Assembly: GCA_026018925.1 (NCBI GenBank)
Contig: JAKSZU010000005.1
Span: forward strand, 22,182,779-22,246,778
From: Tupaia tana
Lineage: Eukaryota > Chordata > Mammalia > Scandentia > Tupaiidae
Length of the DNA: 64,000 nt
Direction: 5' to 3'
Shown: positions 39,723 to 50,828 of the stretch, in pieces
Position numbering within the stretch: the stretch's first letter is position 1
Layout of the letters: each line of letters opens with the position of its first letter
Notes under the pieces: generated by a model
The model's input: the letters and a program-made list of their open reading frames with translations, nothing else
Database searches by the model: none
What the model was told of the DNA's origin: nothing
Translations under genes and position numbers: made by a program

Positions 39723-41657
39723 AATAAAATAAAAGTGATAAAAAAAAGATGTGTAAATAAATGTTTCATAGCACACAAAATACAGTTTTTAAAATGTTCA
39801 CAGATATTGGTAAGAATACATACTTTGATCTGTAAGTCTAAAAATTAATCTGCAAGATCTACATAAAAAATGTCCAAAAAAAAAATGTCCAGAGGATCCT
39901 AAAATACCTATAATTATTAAAAAAGTCCTCTCTAAAATTAGTTTTTTTCCTCTAAAATACAAAGTATTTCTTCTGTAAAATATTTCTTAGAAATACTTCT
40001 TAGTGCAAGTCATACTTTAACATTTTCCCATAATCTTAGCACAGAGAAACTATTTTTAAAAGTTTGTAAAACAAAAGGAAAGTGGCATGTAAATTATGCT
40101 TATGAAATAATTACTACTTTATGTGTCTTTGTCCAGGAAATTAAAGATAAGTACATTGATACTTTGGTTGAAAATAAGGTTCTCCACTTCACACCAAAAG
40201 CTGTCACCTTAACCTAACTTACATATACATTCTGGGTAATCTGAGTACTTGATTGCTAAGCTTCATAATCAATACGGCTGTGAAAGAAAATGAGATGTGT
40301 AGCTAAAATACGTTTAGAAAATACTAAAAATATTTGACAGCAGTAAATGTATGACTTTATCGCAGTGATAGTGAATTTCGTTTTTTGTAAATGATAGTTT
40401 GGAGGTTATGAGAAAGCAAGTTTTCATGGTGATAAGTTGATCTCCCGTGTGGACAAGGCTGGGTCACTCTCTCCTTTCTCTTCCTGATAGCTTCTTTCTT
40501 TCATTCCAGTATCTTTCCAGACCTTGCTAAAATTGACATCTGATTAGGAGCTGGGAATTCTTGTACCTCACATTTTATGAACAGGTTGTATTTTAAAGGA
40601 TTACTGAACATGCACAATCTACTTCCCTACAGAAACAGGCTACATATTATAGTTTGTTTGTTTCTTCCACAAGAGAAGAGAAGTGTGTGTGTGTGGAGGG
40701 GTGCATCCTATGAGGGTCCTCATTTCACAGTCCACCCCCAGTCTTAGCAGGCCTGGGTCACAGACACACGCAGGGAGGTTCCTACAAAAACCCAGGACTT
40801 TTCCCATGTGAGTTTGGCTGTGTTTCCACTTAGCCACCACCTGACCCCTAAATATAATCTTATATCAGTCCATCAAATGAACTTACAACATAGCTATATT
40901 CGAATTTAAACATAATTTACGATATGTCTATAGGAGAATGAATCTACATTTCTACCATGGATTCTAATTCCAGGGATCAAATCATTTTCCCTACTCTCCA
41001 GTCCTCATACTTTCATTCTTCTTAGTCCCAGTGCACACACCTCAGTAGAGGGAAAAAAGGCTCTTCTTGCACGGCTCTGCTATGCCCAGGATCTCTTCTG
41101 TGCGAGCATGGGGGTAGATGTAGGAAAGGAGCCAGCAGCTCTGCCTTCATTTAACTATTCAGTCACTTCAGGGTAATGTTTGTAATTTAAAGTACATGTA
41201 AAAACGTAACCGGGTAAGTGTGGATGAGATTGAAGAAATGCATCTTTCCTCATACAAGCATGTGATTGTCTTGGCGCCTTATCTGGGTTACTGGGCTAAA
41301 CCACATTCCTGTAGGTGAAGATGGTGTTTCTCAATGGGGATGGGCACTTGCCCTGTCAATCCTGTGGGGTGACACAAATGAGGATTTGCAAGAGTAAACT
41401 CTCTGTTCTGTTTCTGAGCTGGAGCTCTGGCAGGCACAGTGAGATGTAAGGGGAGGTAAGCCTGGGCCTGTACAACAAGCCAGTGGCTGATGCATTCACT
41501 ACCTGTCTTTCCCTTCATTATTCCCAACGCTCAAGAAAGCTACAGCCTCTGAGGGCCCACTTCCTCCCTTCTCATGGTAATCTAAGGGCTGAAGAGCTTA
41601 GGTAGCCTTCAGGAGAGCCACTGAATTGCAATGGCTCTAGAAAGCAAGGTTTTATGA
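39723..41657. other. Unassigned sequence, about 1.9 kb
   Basis: The longest SINE-free stretch in the window. It is A/T-rich up to about 40.4 kb, then more balanced. No exon, known repeat or long ORF recognised. Its repeat-poverty is itself notable. Confidence 0.45.
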
Positions 41658-41880
41658 GGGCCAGGTGGTGGTGCAGCAGTAATACATCTGGACTCACATT
41701 TGGAAGGTCCTGGGTCCACACCCTCGGACCTCCCTGAACATGATGGGGGGAGGTGCACACAGGCCATGATCTTGAACAGCTGAAACTAGGGGTGGATTGC
41801 AGCATGAGGACCTCGTCTGGTCCTTGTCTCTCTCTCTCTCCCCCACACTGAAGAAATAAATAAATAAAATTTTTTTTTAA
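41658..41880 (+). mobile_element. Type-3 SINE
   Basis: GGGCCAGGTGGTGGTGCAGC, GGTCCTGGGTCCACACCC, CCTCCCTGAACATGATGG, GAAGAAATAAATAAATAAAA. Confidence 0.82.
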
Positions 41881-42608
41881 AATGTGGCTTTATGTCTGGA
41901 CTTCCTGCAGTTCATCCCCTGCCCACTGCCTTCCTCCTGGTAAGACTTTAGCAGTAGCCACCAGAGTTTGCAGTTAGGACTACCTCATGCTTACGACCAA
42001 TGCCAAACGTGATGTCACCGTGGAGCCTGTGCCTCCCCCTGATTTACCATTCAGAGCCATGAATGCTTTCCAGATGGATGGCCCTAATCTTGAAGGCACT
42101 TTGAAGGTCACTGGAGCAAAAACAATGTCTCAGTTTCCTGGAGGCAGATTGGCTAGAATCTGGAGCCATGCGTGGCTGATTCACAGGCTGACACTCTGAT
42201 AATGCCATCAACACAGAAACCCCCTCCCCCAATAAGGAAAAGCAGAGCTTTTATATCCAGTGTTTAATTAGTCTTACTTAGTAGCTATTTATAAGAGCAT
42301 ATATTTGTGTTGTACAGTCTCTGCATTTATTTTCATGCTCATGTTTTTTTAGTTTTTGCTTCTTGCATAAAATGTGTTTCCAGGCAGAGCCCTCACTTAT
42401 AGCATTGCATTTAGAGGAAATGAGATCAACTTTCTACTTAGTTTCCATCCAGGAGCCAATTAGATCTTAATGTAGAGGATGTCACAGCAGCCGTTCTGCC
42501 ACCGCTAAGGACGAGAGTGCAGAAATGGCCCACCCCCTACTCTGTTCAATCAGGTATCTCGTATTCTCAAATTAGTTTTACCTGTCGGGGCTGTTGCTGC
42601 AATGCCTC
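41881..42608. other. Unassigned sequence
   Basis: Includes, on the minus strand, ATTAAACACTGGATATAAAA near 42250, a possible 3' end of the candidate pseudogene at 42609-42890. Otherwise nothing recognised. Confidence 0.4.
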
Positions 42609-42890
42609 TTACTGTCTAATTGGACTGACATTTGGATACTGTTTCCCTGGAAGTTCTTCATCCCTCTTGGCACAGACATCCTTATTCAGGAGATACACAG
42701 CAGCAAGTGGGATGATGCCGCCAATGAACAACACCAGCGCCACATGGCTCTGGTTCCTGAGCAGAGGTCCCCTCACTCACACCTCCACCAGTGGGACATG
42801 TGGCCCTGTCTGGCAGGGCGGATCTGTGGCCAGTTTGTTAGAGGTGAAGGCTCTTATCATCAGCCACCCTGGGGATACTGTGGTAGAACA
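42609..42890 (-). pseudogene. Candidate processed pseudogene of an unidentified small membrane protein
   Basis: On the minus strand one frame reads HVALVLFIGGIIPLAAVYLL (a membrane-span-like stretch), then NKDVCAKRDEELPGKQYPNV and SPIRQ before a stop at 42609-42611. Upstream, coding-like text (KLATDPPCQTGPHVPLVEV) is separated by an in-frame stop, and further upstream a frameshift is likely. I do not recognise the parent gene. It could also be chance. Confidence 0.3.
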
Positions 42891-43334
42891 TGACGAATCC
42901 CTGGCTTTCAGGAATACTGAGCATTGCATCACAGACAGCTGCTTGGACACAGAGCTTAATAATGCTTCAGATAGGTCGGACACTTGGCAAAGCCCGAAAT
43001 GAAAACAAATGCTATAATCTGTCTTTTGTGAGAAATTCAAAACCAGCTTAGTTTAGGTGCCAGAAAAAACTACAGAATAACAAAGACTTAAATGTGTTGA
43101 ACCTAAAAAGGGAAAGCAGAGCATGCAAGATGAGACAAGAGTTACCCTGTGCTAGGCAATGGCATATATCAAAGCAGAGAGTCTCCAGGCAATTAAGAAA
43201 AATAATGAATTTGCCCCAGAGAGAGCAGATGGAAAGAACCCAGTGAAGACCAGACCAGATCAGGGAGCGAATCCCTCAGTAAGCTCTAGCCACAGGTGAC
43301 GGTTGGGTAGGCAAAGGAGCAAGGTTCACTGAGG
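42891..43334. other. Unassigned sequence
   Basis: Nothing recognised. Confidence 0.45.
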
Positions 43335-43450
43335 CTCAGAATTCCAGGGTTTGGTTCTTTGCTCTGACTAGCTCAGTTATGTGATCTGGGCTAGTCACAT
43401 AACATCCTTGATCTCCGATTTCCCAATGAGATCCTAACATTTCTTGCAGA
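43335..43450 (+). mobile_element. MIR fragment
   Basis: GACTAGCTCAGTTATGTGAT, then CTGGGCTAGTCACATAACAT: the sense MIR core. Confidence 0.7.
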
Positions 43451-43630
43451 GTATTTACCAGGGTGGTTAGAAAACCCAACTGGATTGTAAAGGGACTTAC
43501 TCTCAGTGAAATTGTAGTCATTATCATGGCACAACATCTTTCTGGTAAAATGTCAAAGTCCATAGCTATAGATCATTGTTCATAGAAGATGGAACTCCAG
43601 GTGAAATTTTCTACATCAGAGAGGAGATAC

Positions 43631-43772
43631 TTGGGACCAGAAGGTGGTATGGTGGTTAAGGCGCTGGATTCCCACATGGCTAATTGTGGTTCGAGTTCTG
43701 GACCTCATGCCTTTCTCCCTCTCTCTCTCGCTCCCTCTCAGCATGTGTCCTGTAGCATGAGCCCAATACCAA
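43631..43772 (+). mobile_element. Type-2 SINE
   Basis: GGGACCAGAAGGTGGTATGG head with GGTTCGAGTTC, then a CT-rich stretch, GCATGTGTCCTGTAGCATG. No long body. Confidence 0.88.
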
Positions 43773-44185
43773 GTCAAATAATAAGAACCATAAGTAAAAT
43801 TAAATGAATCATTCTTTGAAAATATTTTTTAAATAAGAAGAGACTTGGTTGAAAAGCCAATGGATTTAAGCTTACTATATATGCATCTAAACTTAAGTAG
43901 AAGTAACATATCCCAGGCAGCCCTTGGGGTTCAGGAAAGGTACCCATATGAACAGCCCACTGCTTTGCGATGAATCTGCTTCATAATCCACACATAGAAG
44001 TCACTCTCATCTCTACTCCTATCCTGCCAGTTCAAAGGCCACAGCCCGATGGAGATGATGAGTAACCGGTACAGTGCGGGCCCAGCGAGGGACTATCTCA
44101 ATGTAGAGTGGGAGAATGCAACTGCTTTTTCCAAAGAATGTCTCTAAAACCAAATAGCCTAATGCTATTATTTCATTTCATTTAT
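43773..44185. other. Unassigned sequence
   Basis: Nothing recognised. Confidence 0.5.
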
Positions 44186-44440
44186 TTATTTATTTTTAAT
44201 TTGCTATAAGGCACATGTGCTCCCCAGAGAGAGACAGAGAAAGAACAAGAAAAGAAGCACTGTCCAGGGGGGATGACCATGCCAAAATCCCTTTTCCTCC
44301 ATTCTCCTCTCCAGATTTTGGACACACACGTACACACTCCCAGTGTGTTTTGCAAGCTGTCTGGTCTGGGCCTTAACCCACACAGCTGACCATGTGAGAT
44401 CCAGCCCCCACTAACCACCATACCACTTGGCTGGCCCAGC
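44186..44440 (-). mobile_element. Type-1 SINE, diverged
   Basis: TTTATTTATTTATTTTTAAT, GCTATAAGGCACATGTGCTC, body, CACTTGGCTGGCCC. Confidence 0.88.
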
Positions 44441-44686
44441 ATTATTTCATTTTAAATTGGCTCTATTTTTTTTCTCCATGAATATGGATAATAGATGCCT
44501 TTGGACTCTTTTCAACCCTAATTGTGAGATATAAATAACAGACATCTCAAAATTTACAAGTAGTTTTCTAAGTGTCAACTTATAAGTTACTTGTTTAGAC
44601 TTTAAAACACATTTTCCTGTAAGATTCTCATATTACTTCCCCAATACCACTTAGCTCATAATGTAAATAAACTATTAATAATATAG

Positions 44687-44861
44687 GGAGCCAGCAGGTG
44701 GCATGGTGGTTGAGGTGCTGGGTTCCCCTTGACCGACTGCACAGTTCACTACCTGGACCTGATGGATTGAAAAGCACACTGCATGTGTGTGCATGCATGC
44801 CCAGAATCCTGAGGGGAGAATGGAGGAGAAGGGATTGCAACATGGCCATCCCCCATGGGGA

Positions 44862-44901
<40 letters not shown>

Positions 44902-44935
44902 GGTGCATGAGTACAGTAGCAAAGAAAAAAAAATC
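44687..44935 (+). mobile_element. Type-1 SINE with CT expansion
   Basis: AGCCAGCAGGTGGCATGGTGG to ACAGTAGCAAAGAAAAAAAA. The B box is damaged (AGTTCACTACC), and a pure CT run fills 44867-44898. Confidence 0.88.
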
Positions 44936-45550
44936 AAAAAGAGTAATAGAATCATTAAATCAAAACCATCAATCAGTCATACACTAAGCCATAAGTCATA
45001 ATTCCATGGAAGATGAGCTTAATTTTTTTGGCTTAGAATGCTAGACAGCAGCAGAATGGGAAAATGGGAAAGAGTTTTGTCCTCTTCCCAATACGAGAAA
45101 ACAGCTCTTTGGCACCCTCTGACCTTCATCTCCAGGTATTGGTCCTCTCTGAACTGCTCTCACCCTCTTACCTCACAACACCATCCCTAACACAAGCAGC
45201 TACTTCCGCTTCTTTTCAGTGTACAAATCTGCCCTAAACGCAGTGGAGATGGGAGAACCAAGCAGGCCGCTGCAGTCAGGCCTGCCGTGCAATCAGCTCC
45301 TCTGAAGTGATCTCCCAGTCCGACTTCTCGAGTCTACAGAATCTCTCAAACACTCTGAGTTTGCCGGGTTTGTTTGATGGTTGCTTTTCCTTCCAATGAC
45401 AGCAACATCAGGGCTCAGGAACAATAAACTGTTAAGTCTCAGTCCGCCCATCCATTATGCAGGGCCTGAATTTCATTTTGTCAGCATCTGGCAAAGTGGA
45501 TGCTCAAGTGTATGTTCCAATGTGACCAATGTAACTATAATTGAGTTCCA
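44936..45550. other. Unassigned sequence, about 0.6 kb
   Basis: Nothing recognised. Confidence 0.45.
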
Positions 45551-45829
45551 GGACCGGCAGTTGGCATAATGGCTATGTCACTGGATTCCCACGTAGTCGA
45601 CAATGGTTCGAGTACCAGGCCCAGTGGCCTAAACTCACACTGAGAGCATGTACATGCATGCCCAGGATCCGAGAGGAGAATAGAGGAGAAGGGATTGCGG
45701 CGTGGCCATCCCCCTTAGGGGGTGATTTCTCGCTTTCTGTCTCTCTGTCTCTCTCTGTCTCTCTCTGTCTCTCTGGTGAGCGCACATGCTCTATAGCTCA
45801 AACCTCAAAAAAAAAAAAAAAAAAAAATT
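45551..45829 (+). mobile_element. Type-1 SINE with short TSD
   Basis: Complete copy. TTGAGTTCC on the left (near 45541) and right (near 45829). Confidence 0.94.
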
Positions 45830-45839
45830 TGAGTTCCCT

Positions 45840-46224
45840 TTAAAAGTTAATCCTGGTTTCACTGCTTTCTCATCGCCACTAACATAAAGTACCTGTCAAA
45901 AGTCTGTCTGTTCATTTCTTTTTCAGTTATAATTTTAGAACTACAATGATGTGGAAATCAACTCTGTAAGTCCCAACAGTCTCTCCTAGACTAAGCAAAA
46001 TGATGCAACAGAGTCTGATGGTTTGACAATTAGCACTGCCTCAGTTGTCCCCTGAGAGGTGACATAAGCTGTGCACAGCTGCATGCAGCTAAGAACACCT
46101 GCTAAGGCAAGAAAGACTGTCATCATTTGAGTGACTATAATTTAGAAAGAGACCTTGATGTACTCCATTTAAATGAGATTCCTGTGGTCTGTTTCCTTCA
46201 TCTTTTAAGAAGAGAGAACCCTCA
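45840..46224. other. Unassigned sequence
   Basis: Nothing recognised. Confidence 0.5.
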
Positions 46225-46373
46225 TGAGATATCTTTCATTCACTCATTCAACAAACATTTCCTCGGCTCCTCCTGGCTGAATGGAATTGGAGCAGACATA
46301 CTAGGAGGAGGATGGAGCACGGCACATACCCTCTCGGTCCTCAGAGAGTGCAGACAGCTAGGAAAAGACTTAG
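46225..46373 (-). mobile_element. L2 3' end fragment
   Basis: TTCATTCACTCATTCAACAA then ACATTTCCTCGGCTCCTCC: antisense L2 terminus. Confidence 0.72.
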
Positions 46374-46385
46374 AATTACATCAGT

Positions 46386-46634
46386 CCTGGGACCAGTAGA
46401 GGGTGGATTGGTTATGTCAGGGGACTCCCAGGTAGTTGACCACGGCTGAAGTCCTGAACCTAGTGGCTTAAAACTCACACCACTCGCATGTGTGTGCACA
46501 CCCAAAATCCTGAGAGAACAGAGGAAGACATTGCAGCATGGCTACCCTCCCACTGGGGGGGTTGATATTTTGCTTTCTGTCTCCCTGGCAAGCGCATGTG
46601 CCCTATAGCAAAAAATCTCTCAAAAAAAAAAAAA
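46386..46634 (+). mobile_element. Type-1 SINE with TSD
   Basis: Complete copy. AATTACATCAGT is at 46374-46385 and 46635-46646. Confidence 0.94.
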
Positions 46635-46646
46635 AATTACATCAGT

Positions 46647-47108
46647 TCTTACGGTGTTATGATACCTGAACTCACCTCCTTCGGAGAGTCAAATGTCAAA
46701 AAGATGATGGACACCAGAAAGTGTCAAGGGCCTGAGATCGATATTGGCTGGAGGATGGTAGGCAAGGAGACTGATATTGGCTGGAATCGTGGGCCTTTGT
46801 AGGCCATGCGAAGGATTTAAGGTTTACTGGAAGAGAATTCAGGAAAGGTTTTATCAGCAGGTGACCTAGACAGAGCAGGAGGAAGCAAGACTAGGAGAAT
46901 GGCCAGGAAGGCTTTTAGAACTGCCAGGTTAAGACGAAGCTGACATGGCCTTGTAGCAGTAGAATGGGGAGAGAAGGAGGAGGTGGGGTCAATATGACCT
47001 GGTGACCAATTGGAGGTGTGAGCTGAGAGGGAAGAGACAAGAGTAATTCCAGTTCTCAGGAGGGGATGCAGGCTGCTAAACTACAGAGGCCAATAACCCT
47101 GATGAACC
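46647..47108. other. Probable old repeat, family uncertain
   Basis: GAAGGATTTAAGGTTTACTGG and the G/A-rich text after it resemble the antisense interior of an L2-like element, but I cannot confirm this. Confidence 0.35.
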
Positions 47109-47123
47109 CAGATAGAGAGAGAT

Positions 47124-47166
<43 letters not shown>

Positions 47167-47177
47167 GATAGATAGGA
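47109..47177. repeat. (GATA)n microsatellite
   Basis: About 13 GATA units, lightly interrupted. Confidence 0.95.
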
Positions 47178-47260
47178 CACTCACATGTACACTGTGTATA
47201 AACAACTTCTGTCAATTTTACCTCAATAAAACTAGGATAAAAGAAAGTAACGAGCATATA

Positions 47261-47344
47261 TATTGGGTTGTTGGAAAAAGTCATGACATATTTTTGCATA
47301 GGAAAACAAAGAGAAAAAATACATCAGACTTTTCTGAGAACCCA

Positions 47345-47347
<3 letters not shown>
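47261..47347. mobile_element. MITE-A copy
   Basis: TATTGGGTTGTTGGAAAAAG to TCAGACTTTTCTGAGAACCC, AATA. A small insertion lies in the centre. Confidence 0.82.

Positions 47348-47375
<28 letters not shown>
47348..47375. repeat. (CA)n microsatellite
   Basis: About 14 CA units directly against the MITE-A end. Confidence 0.93.
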
Positions 47376-47378
<3 letters not shown>

Positions 47379-48183
47379 ACTGCAACACACAAGTGGAGAT
47401 GCCCAGGTGTGATGGCAACCAGAGCTCTGGACATGAGATGCAGATCTGATGCAACCCTGACACCTTGGAAGGTACAGAGAACCAGAGGGGGAAGGCCAGT
47501 GCACAGGCCAGAGAAACACCTCTGAGTGGAGAAGAGTGGCCAGGAAGAGTGAACCCACACAGACACAGTCACAGCCACCCAAGACACATCTAGTCAGTGT
47601 GCACAGGCTGGGGGTTCGTGCCTTTCCTATGTGTCCTTCAGGTGAGCCCCTCGAGCGCCAAGAACAGAGTGCTGGTGCTATCCCCTCCTGCCACCTGGCT
47701 ATACTTTATCAAATAACCTTTGGCAAAAACTGTCTTTTCATCTCTAATTTCCACAGCCCATAATTTAAAGGTGGCAATTTCGTTTCAACAAAAACACTGA
47801 TCTTTTCAAATTAAATGAAATTATTATCTTACATCTTTGTCTACCGGAGATACCTGGAAACCTAACAGGTTAAATAGGAAACAGAGATGGCATTTACTCG
47901 ATAGGATTGTGCTCTACTGGTTCCCAGGCCACATGCCTAAGTTGACTTGTTTCTAAGTACGGTTCTTGAGCACCTATGTGGAGGCCAGGGCCGCCTCTCA
48001 CCGACGTGCAGTCCTGAGGATCAAGTCCCAGGAAGGCACCACTGACAGCAGGCCAGTTCTCCAGATTATAATCTTGTCCAGAAAACAACAAAAACATAGT
48101 GATTCCTGCATTCCAGAACCTTTGTGTTTTCCACAAATTCAGTGACTTTAAAAAATTGGTGGAAAAATAAAATTTAAATAGTT
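47376..48183. other. Unassigned sequence, about 0.8 kb
   Basis: Nothing recognised. Confidence 0.45.
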
Positions 48184-48430
48184 TATGGCCAGCTGGTAGC
48201 ATGGGGGTTGGGACAGCTAGATCCCACATGGCCAACTGTGAGATTCAAGTTACAGACCCAGTGGCTTGAGAGGCACTCCAGGTACGTATTTTTGTGTGTA
48301 CAAAACCCCAAAAGAGAAATGGAGAAGGGATTGGGGCATGACCATCCTCCGTGTAAGGGTACTTTCTCACTTCCTTCTCTCTCTCTTCCTGTCTCTCTCT
48401 GGTGGCACACGGACCTCCTAGCAAATTTGT
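48184..48430 (+). mobile_element. Type-1-related SINE, old
   Basis: GGCCAGCTGGTAGCATGGGG head, ACAAAACCCCAAAAGAGAAA, CTGGTGGCACACGGACC. Confidence 0.83.
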
Positions 48431-48502
48431 TTTTTTTTTGAATACAAGTTTTTTTGGGTGCAAAAAACCCTTAAATTCATGCATAGTTTTATTGGTGTGT
48501 TC

Positions 48503-48533
<31 letters not shown>

Positions 48534-48835
48534 TTTCTTTACTCATGATAGAGCTGACACCTGCACATTACAGTGAGACAGGGCGAGGGAGGCACACCCT
48601 CCACAGGGTCTGGCCCTATGGAAGGCCCCCTCCAGTCCACTGGATCCTGGGCACTCACATATGTACCCAGCATGTTTCAGGCAGACCAAGCCAGGGACTG
48701 GAACCACTGCTGGCATGTGAGACCTGGCCTGCGGCCTCTCCGGACCAGTGCATTACTGCTATGCTACAGTGCTGTCCCCTCACCCAAGTTTTTTACAATA
48801 CACATTTTCTGAAAATTTTTTGGAGAGTCTTTGTA
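48431..48835. mobile_element. MITE-B copy split by a SINE
   Basis: AAATTCATGCATAGTTTTAT on the left and AATACACATTTTCTGAAAAT, TTTTTGGAGAGTC on the right, flanking an old inverted SINE. Confidence 0.6.
48504..48780 (-). mobile_element. Type-3 SINE
   Basis: T-run, GAGCTGACACCTGCACATTA, GATCCTGGGCACTCACATA, GGGACTGGAACCACTGC, TGCTACAGTGCTGTCCCC. Confidence 0.72.
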
Positions 48836-49074
48836 ATTTTGGTAAACCTCAGGATAAAAAAAGAAAATCACCAAAACCCACTTTTAACAATGGAATGAAA
48901 ATTTCCTTCTGGAAATTCTCACTTGATTTCAATTTAAACAAAGCATGGTGATTTCTGAAGTAGCTGAGCTTTTCCTAACTTTCTTTTTTCTACACTTAGA
49001 AATATCCTTCTCCAATTGGCTTATCAACACTACTTAATAAATGAAACTGTCAAGTATTTTTTTGGGGGGCCTAG
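48836..49074. other. Unassigned sequence
   Basis: Nothing recognised. Confidence 0.5.
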
Positions 49075-49188
49075 GAGCTCTGCAAAAGGCTGACTGAGGC
49101 CAGGCTTGGTGGTGTGGTCAACAGTGAACTGAACTGCAGTGCTGGAAGCCACCGACCAACCACAGATCAGCCTGAAAACACACTGGAT
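49075..49188 (+). mobile_element. Type-3 SINE, 5' half (host of the L1)
   Basis: CAGGCTTGGTGGTGTGGTCA head, then GATCAGCCTGAAAACACAC. It continues at 54980 with ACGGCCCAGGATCCTGAGG. Confidence 0.85.
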
Positions 49189-49189
49189 G

Positions 49190-49469
49190 AGACTTTCCCT
49201 GCCTGCCAGCAGGCAAGAGGCTCTCCTGCAAGCCTCTGGCCAGCAAGGGATACTGAGGGAGGGTCACCTCTGACCCCCACCCCACTTCCAGACCCCCAGG
49301 ACCCAGACTCCACCTTCTAGGTAGGTAGCCAGGATCTCCTTGAGGCGGTTTTTTTTTTTTTTTTTTTGGATCCCCCTGCATTCTCTTGTTAATACCTAGC
49401 TCTCCTTCTCCCTCCAGACTTTCCCTGCCTTCCAGCAGGCTAGAGGCTCTCCTGCAAGCCTCTGGCTAA
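49190..49469 (+). promoter_or_regulatory. L1 5' UTR with a repeated 53-bp block
   Basis: AGACTTTCCCTGCC...GCCTCTGGC occurs at 49190-49242 and again at 49416-49469, 226 bp apart with four mismatches or so. This resembles a promoter monomer followed by a truncated second copy. A T-run (49350-49367) and pyrimidine-rich sequence lie between. Confidence 0.75.
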
Positions 49470-49482
49470 CGCGCGGCGCGCG
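49470..49482. promoter_or_regulatory. CpG block in the L1 5' UTR
   Basis: CGCGCGGCGCGCG directly follows the truncated second monomer copy. It is the counterpart of the block at 56364-56391 in the other element. Confidence 0.65.
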
Positions 49483-49824
49483 ACTTTTTCTTTATTTTTC
49501 TGTGTTGTCTTTCCTTTCGTTGCATATTGTCCTCTCCTCCTCATTTTTTACCGTGCCAGACAGACTAGATAGGTCTAGAATCATAAATCTGAAATTTCCA
49601 AGAAGGTAAGTGTCTCTGGGATCCTCCCTAGTACTGATCCCCTCTGAAAAAGCAGATACTGCTTGTTAGACACTTCTGTAGAGTTCCCCTCCTGAAAACA
49701 CATTGGTAAAAACAACAGAAGAGAGACTTCAACAAACAGCTATTCCCATCAAAAAGGAAAGACTCTTACTTCTAGTGGGACATAAGTTCTCCCAAGAGGT
49801 CTTTAAAAGGGAAGTAATCTTCCA

Positions 49825-50784
49825 ATGGCTAAAAGTAGAAAAAGAGCCTCAGGTCTGAATAACCAAGGAAATATGTCTCCAACAAAGGAAAATGCCCCTC
49901 CATGTCTCGTAAATATGGAGGACGTTACCAAAATGACAGACACAGAATTCCGAACATTCATGGTGACCAAATTCTGTGAATTGGAAAAAAAAAGAGACAA
50001 CGAACTACAGGAAATTAGGAAGTCCTTCCAGGATATGAAAGAAGAAATGGATACTCTGAGAAAGAATCAGGTGGAACTATTAGAGATAAAGTCTATAATA
50101 CAAGAAATCAAAAACTCTCTGGAAAGTATTAAGAGCCCATTAGACCATGCTGAAGATCGAATCTCTGATGTAGAAGATAAAACCTCTGATCTAGAAAAAA
50201 ACTACAAAAAGATCGAGAAAATAACTAAAAAACATGAGGATAATATACGAGAAATACTAGACTCTATTAGACGCCCAAACATCAGAATAATCGGCATCCC
50301 AGAAGGTGAAGAAACTAATAGCGGAATGGAAAATCTATTCCATGACATCTTGGAAGAAAATTTCCCAAGCCTAGAGAGGCACAGAACCATCCGGACCCAA
50401 GAAATACAAAGGACCCCAAATAGAATCAACCCCAGAAGATCTTCCCCAAGGCACATCTTAGCCAGGCTGTCTAACGTCACAGAAAAAGACATGATACTAA
50501 AACTGGCAAGAGAGAAACAAGAAGTAACTTACAAAGGCCATCCCATAAGACTAACACCAGACCTCTCAGCAGAAACAATGCAAGCAAGAAAAGAATGGGA
50601 AGACATACTGAAAGTGTTAAGAGAGAAACAATTTCAGCCAAGACTATTATACCCTGCAAGATTATCCTTCATTTGGGAAAAAAAGATTAAAATCTTCTCA
50701 GACAAACAAAACCTGAAAGAATTTGCCAACACCAGACCAGCTCTTCAAGAAATCCTGAAGAAAGTACTGTTCCAGGAAAACTAA
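49825..50784 (+). CDS. L1 ORF1 protein (RNA chaperone), intact
   Basis: 319 aa, uninterrupted. L1 ORF1p trimerises and coats L1 RNA in the retrotransposition particle. Visible layout: a polar N-terminus (1-40), a heptad-rich coiled coil (about 40-148, e.g. DMKEEMDTLRKNQVELLEIK), an RRM (about 151-245) opening with RPNIRIIGIPEGEE, and the C-terminal domain (246-319) with LREKQFQPRLLYPARLSF. The length is close to that of other mammalian ORF1p. Compared with the second ORF1 at 56662 it lacks an 11-residue coiled-coil segment. The start is the first Met of the frame after a stop-containing leader. Confidence 0.95.
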   Translation: MAKSRKRASGLNNQGNMSPTKENAPPCLVNMEDVTKMTDTEFRTFMVTKFCELEKKRDNELQEIRKSFQDMKEEMDTLRKNQVELLEIKSIIQEIKNSLESIKSPLDHAEDRISDVEDKTSDLEKNYKKIEKITKKHEDNIREILDSIRRPNIRIIGIPEGEETNSGMENLFHDILEENFPSLERHRTIRTQEIQRTPNRINPRRSSPRHILARLSNVTEKDMILKLAREKQEVTYKGHPIRLTPDLSAETMQARKEWEDILKVLREKQFQPRLLYPARLSFIWEKKIKIFSDKQNLKEFANTRPALQEILKKVLFQEN

Positions 50785-50828
50785 AGACGCAACAGCCAGA
50801 AACAAAGAAATAACAGGCAACTAAGACA

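Noticed and set aside
49470..49482. CpG block as a CpG island or gene promoter
   Set aside because: It is only 13 bases long and lies inside an L1 5' UTR in A/T-rich surroundings.
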